Positions 60,801 to 64,000 of a stretch of 64,000 nt of DNA are shown one piece after another. Under the pieces are notes generated by a model, which saw nothing but the letters and a program-made list of their open reading frames with translations, had not been told where the DNA came from and made no database searches. The stretch is from Sipunculus nudus (taxonomy: Eukaryota > Annelida > Sipuncula > Golfingiida > Sipunculidae), in assembly GCA_026874595.1 (NCBI GenBank), contig CM049314.1:55351812-55415811 (forward strand), written 5' to 3'. The position numbers and the translations under genes were made by a program. Within the stretch, counting starts at the first letter, position 1, and every line of letters starts with the position of its first letter.

Positions 60801-62386
60801 ATGGTTTGGAGAAGTTATTTGGTGACCAGGTAAGGCTAGATATGGTCCAGTGAGGTTATATGATGGCCTTTTAAGATATCATGGTCTGGAGAGGCTTCAT
60901 GATGGCTAAATTAGGTTGTATGGTTTAGAGATGGTATTTGGAGGGGAGGTAAGACTGGGGCCACCTGACTGCATAACAGAGCTTTGTGTACTTGATTCAG
61001 ATTAGTCATAAGATCATTAAACTTACACAGTTCAAAAATAAGACCCTTATAGGGTTTTCTGAGAGGACCCAATGAAAATCAGACACTTATACTAATACTT
61101 ATACTAGTTATAGATACAAACAGAGGGCAGGTCTTAAGTATGTTAAAGTTGTAAAGAGCATAGCAAGGTTCACAAATACACATTTTTGCAAGAATATTAA
61201 TACATAGACCGGTACATCATCTCAACTGATATATTATATATATAGACCTACATTCAGCCTGAATGATTCACTCAGGCTTAGGCCGCTTATAATTACTTAT
61301 TACGTCATAATTCCTTATTTTCATCATAATACATGACCATATAGTAACTTAGGAATTATTTTTTTTTAGTAAAGGGCTAAAGGCAGACTTATTTCTAGAT
61401 TGCTGGTATAGCGTATATAAAAGCACACATATCCTCATCACAAAGCCTAAGTTATCAAGGAAATATGGTTCGTGCAAATAACTGGTGGGCAGGCCTTGTG
61501 ACATGACCTCAGTCACAGATGACAGCTAGGTTTTTGGCTTGTAAGAAAACTTGCGATATCCTGCGAATGTTACGATCACCAGCAAATGGATGGCCAATGT
61601 TTTTGTCAGATGACGGAGTCTGTGAACGTTCCGTGACAAGTGCAAGACTCAGTTTGTGGCCAGAATCTCTTGTCTGTCTATTTTCATCTGGTCACCACCC
61701 CAAGAAGACAAAAAAATTCACAATTAAAACTCTATTGGATGGGGAGGTCAAACGAGCTTTGTTGGAATGTATCTAGACTTATTATGCATCAAGAATAATC
61801 TCTAAATTTGTTAGATTTTTTTTCCTACAGACTACTGGTATATAAACATTTTGTTTGTTTTATTATGGTCAATTTTGGTCAGAGTCAACTGTACTTGTGT
61901 TGATTCTTGTCACTGCAGATGATAATCTGACTGATTCCTGTCAGAGCCATAAATAATCATGTTGTTCCCCTCACATTAATATCAATATCAATTTTTCACT
62001 CCAGCCCCACACTTAACTTATTTGAAGATGCAACACTACACAGGATTGAGATTATGATATCAGAATCCCGGGAAAGGCAGGAAGTTCTTCGTAAACAAAC
62101 CATTCATTGGTGATTCGGATTTTTTAGAAAGATGTTATTTTAGTTAATGTTTATATATATATATATATATATATGTTTATTAAATCATGGAGCCCCCTTC
62201 CCCCCTTACATCCCATTTAGTTCTTGCTACCTAATGTTGTCAACTTGCCATTGCAGGTTCCGGAAACAGTATCTGTCACAGACTGTCATTAGGTGTAAAT
62301 AGCACAAAATATAAAGGATAACTGTTTAAAGTGGTTTGTGACCTCATGACTGTGTTTTGGCTCTGTGCCCTAACTAATGTATATAA
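60801..62386. other. Unique DNA with one uncertain ORF
   Basis: An 85-codon plus-strand ORF at 61519-61776 (ends KKFTIKTLLDGEVKRALLEC-I) has moderately balanced codons but no domain I recognise. It may be chance or an old retro-fragment. A (TA)n tract lies at 62153-62174. Confidence 0.35.
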
Positions 62387-62667
62387 GGCCAAAAAAAAAA
62401 ATAAGGTATGGTTCTCAGGCACTTTTTTTCAGAAATCGGTGCGGGCGGTATTTTATTTTTGACCTTTTTTTATGCTCCGATAAAATGTCATATGATCAGT
62501 GAAAAGCATGAAAATAACAAATTTTTTTGCTAAACAGGTAAAAGCACTACATAAATTGTACTATTTATCTACTTGAAAGATAAAAATCAAAATAAAAATT
62601 TTTGATGCGGGGGTTAATAATTGACGCGGGCGGTGCCTGAGAACCACACCTTTTATTTTTTTTGGCC
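62387..62667. mobile_element. MITE family C, copy 2 (uninterrupted, 281 bp)
   Basis: GGCC-A11-TAAGGTATGGTTCTCAGGCAC at the left and GTGCCTGAGAACCACACC-TTTTATTTTTTTTGGCC at the right are inverses, with a GCGGGCGGT/GACGCGGGCGG pair inside. This copy provides the empty site (AAAATCAAAA|TAAAAATTTTTGATGC at about 62590) for the nested stack at 1.5-8.6 kb. Confidence 0.82.
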
Positions 62668-64000
62668 TAACTGTATGTGCTTTTTATGTGAAACATTACC
62701 CGCAGTATGTCACCATCAAGTTGGCCACAACAAGTCCTCATTATGTCTGCACCAAAAAAAACTATGTACAAACAAAAGTTTAGTATTAAAACCATAGGGA
62801 ATAATATCATGTAAACACAAGAATGGTCACAAAACCAGACACTTTTACTTCAAATTTCAAAAAGCAATGTGCAGGATTTTCTCAAATACCAACTCAATGT
62901 TCATGGTGTAAAAGTTTGTCAATACAATTTCAATCATGATACAATAACATAATCATAACCTGGTCCCCCCCCCCCCCCCAACTGAAAAGCTTGGCAAACC
63001 TTTCAAGTTCAACGGCTACTGATGGCATTTGAATCTAAATTTACGGAAGGAGGAGGAATCTGAACTCAATAATCATTTTTTTTCCCAACTATTCTGGTTA
63101 CTGGATAAACATCAAAATAATGGAAAAGGGTATCCTGTATGAAATTCAGGGTAAAATGGTCGATTAAGTAATTACCAACAAATAAATCCTGCTGGACAAG
63201 TATTAAATGTATATTTTTATGATATAAGTATTGGTTAATATATCACAACAATAAATATATATATACATTTTCTACATTTTATATTACACATCATTTGAAT
63301 AGAACAAGCAGGACAGTATCAGCTATAATGCAAATATTATTATAGACCTAAGAAACTTTAAAGATCAGCATGCAAGGCATAAAATTAACTTTTTTGTCTA
63401 CCTGAAATGGGGTCTGCCACCAAAAAAATTTACCAGACCCCACAGAATTCCACCTGACCCCCCACAGTTGTTTATTCCAAGTTGTTAATCTACTTCTCTC
63501 AGGTGGAAAACAATACGATTGGCCCAGAGGAGTGGGTGTGTGCTACCAGTCTATGACACTATGCAAATGACTTTTTTTCATCATAGGTTACCAGTGTTAT
63601 TTCCATATATGGATATATTTTAAGGGTAGGTGTATTCTCAGTTAGGCATCACACAGGTAAAGTTACAACTATCAACAGACCTCCAGCAGGAAACAGTCAC
63701 TTGTCTTTTTGTCAGAGTAACATGAATGGTTTAAAAATGCCGGAAAAGGGGTCCAGTGCCTAGATAACATTGACCGGTCCCCTGGGAAAACTACCTGCCA
63801 TTTTAGGGGGTCAGACATTAATTTTCCGTCCTGGCATGTCATATTGATAACTTTTGAAAGATTTAAAATTGCTCTACAGATTTTTTTCAAAGAATTAGAC
63901 ACTAATCTTTAAGCCAAAACTGTTTTAATTAAACTGAGATCTATTGCATGGATTAAGCATATGCCTGAAGTGAGTAATAAATTTAAATATAAATTTCTTC
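62668..64000. other. Intronic DNA without a recognised gene
   Basis: A C-run lies at about 62967-62979. The stretch 63395-63800 has repeated ACCAGACCCC/GGTCCCCTGGG-type words resembling repeat debris, and the minus-strand ORF at 63672 falls there. Exon 1 of the kinase was not recognised. Confidence 0.4.

Noticed and set aside
63505-63530. GATTGGCCCAGAGG resembling the right end of the motif-rich element
   Set aside because: Only about 12 bp match, with no partner end and no 14-bp motif nearby. Probably chance.

Overview
This window is non-coding-rich eukaryotic DNA, most probably from a bivalve or other lophotrochozoan mollusc. It is AT-rich and packed with tandem and interspersed repeats. 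It has GT-AG introns, no operons and almost no long ORFs. The only host gene recognised with confidence is on the minus strand: two consecutive phase-0 exons of a Ste20-family kinase of the MAP4K4/MINK1/TNIK (misshapen) group. Exon 2 (36250-36315) carries the glycine-rich loop and exon 3 (12973-13029) carries the beta-3 catalytic lysine segment. They are separated by a 23.2 kb intron. Exon 1 was not found up to 64000 and exon 4 was not found down to base 1, so nearly the whole window is intronic.

The introns are built from several element classes. (1) At least 13 copies of non-autonomous rolling-circle elements of Helentron/HINE or bivalve 'pearl' type fall in five or more families. On the minus strand each reads: TT start, short subterminal inverted repeat, a (GCC)n, (GTCC)n or (GTCT)n microsatellite, a tandem-repeat core, the inverted repeat again, a small stem-loop, and CTAG (CTTG in one family) followed by T. 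They occupy 1.7-8.5, 11.1-11.8, 15.1-17.1, 24.4-27.4, 36.4-38.2, 41.7-45.2, 50.4-51.9 and 55.2-57.8 kb. All recognised copies point the same way, which is the sense strand of the kinase gene. (2) Cut-and-paste or MITE-like elements with inverted ends lie at 24.8-26.8 (4-bp target duplication), 28.6-29.8, 33.5-35.4 and 59.1-59.5 (TA duplications), 45.2-45.8, 17.3-17.8, and a roughly 280-bp family at 1.5/8.6, 14.4 and 62.4 kb. (3) A 2-kb foldback element lies at 31.2-33.3 kb. (4) Large minisatellites lie at 11.9-12.7 (about 70 bp), 19.7-20.3 (17 bp), 57.9-59.06 (about 37-bp monomers in about 272-bp higher-order units) and 59.8-60.8 kb (about 39-40 bp).

The most striking structures are three. 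The first is a five-layer nested insertion at 1.5-8.6 kb, in which the empty target site of every layer can be read from another copy in the window. The second is a 2,057-bp element at 24.8-26.8 kb that carries ten perfect copies of a 14-bp motif, eight direct and then two inverted. The third is a set of satellite cores inside the 41.7 and 50.4 kb elements that are dense arrays of nuclear-receptor-like sites (AGGTCA half-sites in DR1 and extended-half-site arrangements). None of the elements shows a recognisable transposase or Rep/helicase ORF, so all appear non-autonomous. Two short ORFs (53840-53995 plus strand, 52264-52476 minus strand) have a coding look but are not identified.
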